Part shown: positions 6,232 through 6,606 of the stretch, in pieces
How positions within the stretch are numbered: the first letter of the stretch is position 1
How the letters are laid out: every line of letters begins with the position of its first letter
DNA from: Bacteroidales bacterium UBA5326
Lineage (GTDB): Bacteria; Bacteroidota; Bacteroidia; Bacteroidales; UBA932
Assembly (NCBI GenBank): GCA_002408205.1
Contig: DHQY01000012.1
Location: forward strand, 1-6,606
DNA: 6,606 bases
Direction: 5' to 3'
The notes under the pieces: generated by a model
Seen by the model: the letters and a program-made list of their open reading frames with translations, nothing else
The model's database searches: none
Told to the model about the DNA's origin: nothing
Position numbers and translations under genes: made by a program

Positions 6232-6384
6232 CTGTACACAGAAACGGTCTTGTACGTTTACGAGTGACGTAAAACCACCTCGCTGTAAACAAAAACGGTC
6301 CTGTATGTTCACGAAAAACTGAAAATTGCCTGTCCGTAAACAGAAACAGTATTATATGTTCACGGTGTTGCGAAAAACCTCGGA
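6232..6384 (+). repeat. Three 51-bp tandem units
   Basis: Units start at 6232, 6283 and 6334, exactly 51 bp apart. The first ~31 nt of each (CTGTAAACAGAAACGGTCYT-like, then GTATGTTCACG) are well conserved, while the last 20 vary. Each has a weak dyad, GTAAAC near the start and GTTYAC about 16 nt later. A shorter degenerate copy may begin at 6190 (CTGTGAAATCAATGGCCTG). The period equals 17 codons and both strands are open in one frame, but those frames run into non-coding arrays, so a protein is doubtful. Confidence 0.75.
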
Positions 6385-6385
6385 A

Positions 6386-6460
6386 TGCCACTGAGTCGGT
6401 CGTTGTATTCTGCCACCGGGTTGGCCGCTGCAGTGTGCCACTGAGTCGGTCGCTGCACCA
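6386..6460 (+). repeat. Tandem array of three 25-bp units (right array)
   Basis: Units begin with TGCCAC at 6386, 6411 and 6436, in the order B, A, terminal-B. They match the left array unit for unit: the A unit is identical to one there, and the last unit has the same special ending CGCTGCACCA and differs from its counterpart by one base. The array has two fewer units than the left array. The CAGTG-TGC-CACTG dyad recurs at 6431-6443. Confidence 0.9.
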
Positions 6461-6530
6461 CAAAGAACGGGAAACACCTCCCGTTTGCTGACGCAACCGG
6501 GTCCTTCCCTCCGCGGGCGCGAGGTTTCCC
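6461..6530 (+). repeat. Structured element copy 3 (intact) with array junction
   Basis: The core at 6469-6530 is the second full-length copy of the 62-nt element at 24-85, in the same orientation. The outer arms GGGAAAC and GTTTCCC are intact, as is the CCTC/GAGG hairpin. The first hairpin reads CCGTTTGC/GCAACCGG, with one mismatch compared with the perfect stem in copy 1. The eight bases before the core (CAAAGAAC) are identical to the junction in copy 2, so array and element behave as one composite unit. Confidence 0.8.
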
Positions 6531-6597
6531 TTTTCTTTCCTGACTTCGACACATTTATTTTCTCAATTTAATAATCAGCAAATATTCAACATTATAT

Positions 6598-6605
6598 GAT
6601 TTTTG
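6598..6605 (+). promoter_or_regulatory. Near match to a -7 box at the right edge
   Basis: GATTTTTG followed by C differs from TAnnTTTG by one base and closely resembles the ATTTTTGCAG sequence just before the DUF1460 ATG. The preceding 60 bp are AT-rich. A plus-strand gene may begin just past the window. No clear -33 box is seen. Confidence 0.25.
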
Positions 6606-6606
6606 C

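Noticed and set aside
5921..6322. Plus-strand 133-codon frame
   Set aside because: It spans the 130-bp duplication, the right end of the split element and the 51-bp repeats. It has low-complexity composition and no domain.
6041..6496. Minus-strand 151-codon frame with a 17-residue internal repeat
   Set aside because: The periodicity comes from the 51-bp DNA repeats, and the frame also runs through the 25-bp array and the split element. There is no start context or recognisable domain.

Overview
The window looks like a chromosomal segment of a Bacteroidales bacterium, possibly from the Parabacteroides/Tannerellaceae side (that narrower placement is a weak guess). The reasons are the S41-type and DUF1460-type envelope proteins common in that order, the absence of good Shine-Dalgarno sequences before the starts, and several matches to the Bacteroidetes -7 promoter box TAnnTTTG.

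Layout. Positions 1-467 are gene-free. They hold one 62-nt structured repeat (24-85), a possible promoter near 207-214 and a hairpin-rich leader. Two plus-strand genes follow: an exported, membrane-anchored S41-family protein with an apparently dead M23-like domain in front (468-2678), and, 27 bp later, an exported DUF1460 cysteine amidase/peptidase-like protein (2706-3605). The convergent minus-strand gene (3602-5608) is a full-length Kup/KUP potassium transporter. Its stop codon shares a TTAA with the stop of the DUF1460 gene.

The remaining ~1 kb (5609-6606) has no convincing gene and is built almost entirely of repeats: a 25-bp tandem array of five units, the left end of a second copy of the 62-nt element, two diverged units of a 130-bp tandem duplication, the right end of that second copy, three 51-bp tandem units, a second 25-bp array of three units, and an intact third copy of the 62-nt element. 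At the right edge the sequence ends in a near match to a -7 box, so a plus-strand gene may begin just outside.

Functionally, the first two genes are plausibly an envelope or peptidoglycan-related pair, while kup appears unrelated to them. The most unusual part is the composite repeat family. An array of alternating 25-bp units abuts a predicted three-way-junction element; the same arrangement occurs twice (with 5 and 3 units), and the element alone occurs a third time. No transposase or other mobility gene is visible, so movement in trans (REP/MITE-like) is only an inference.
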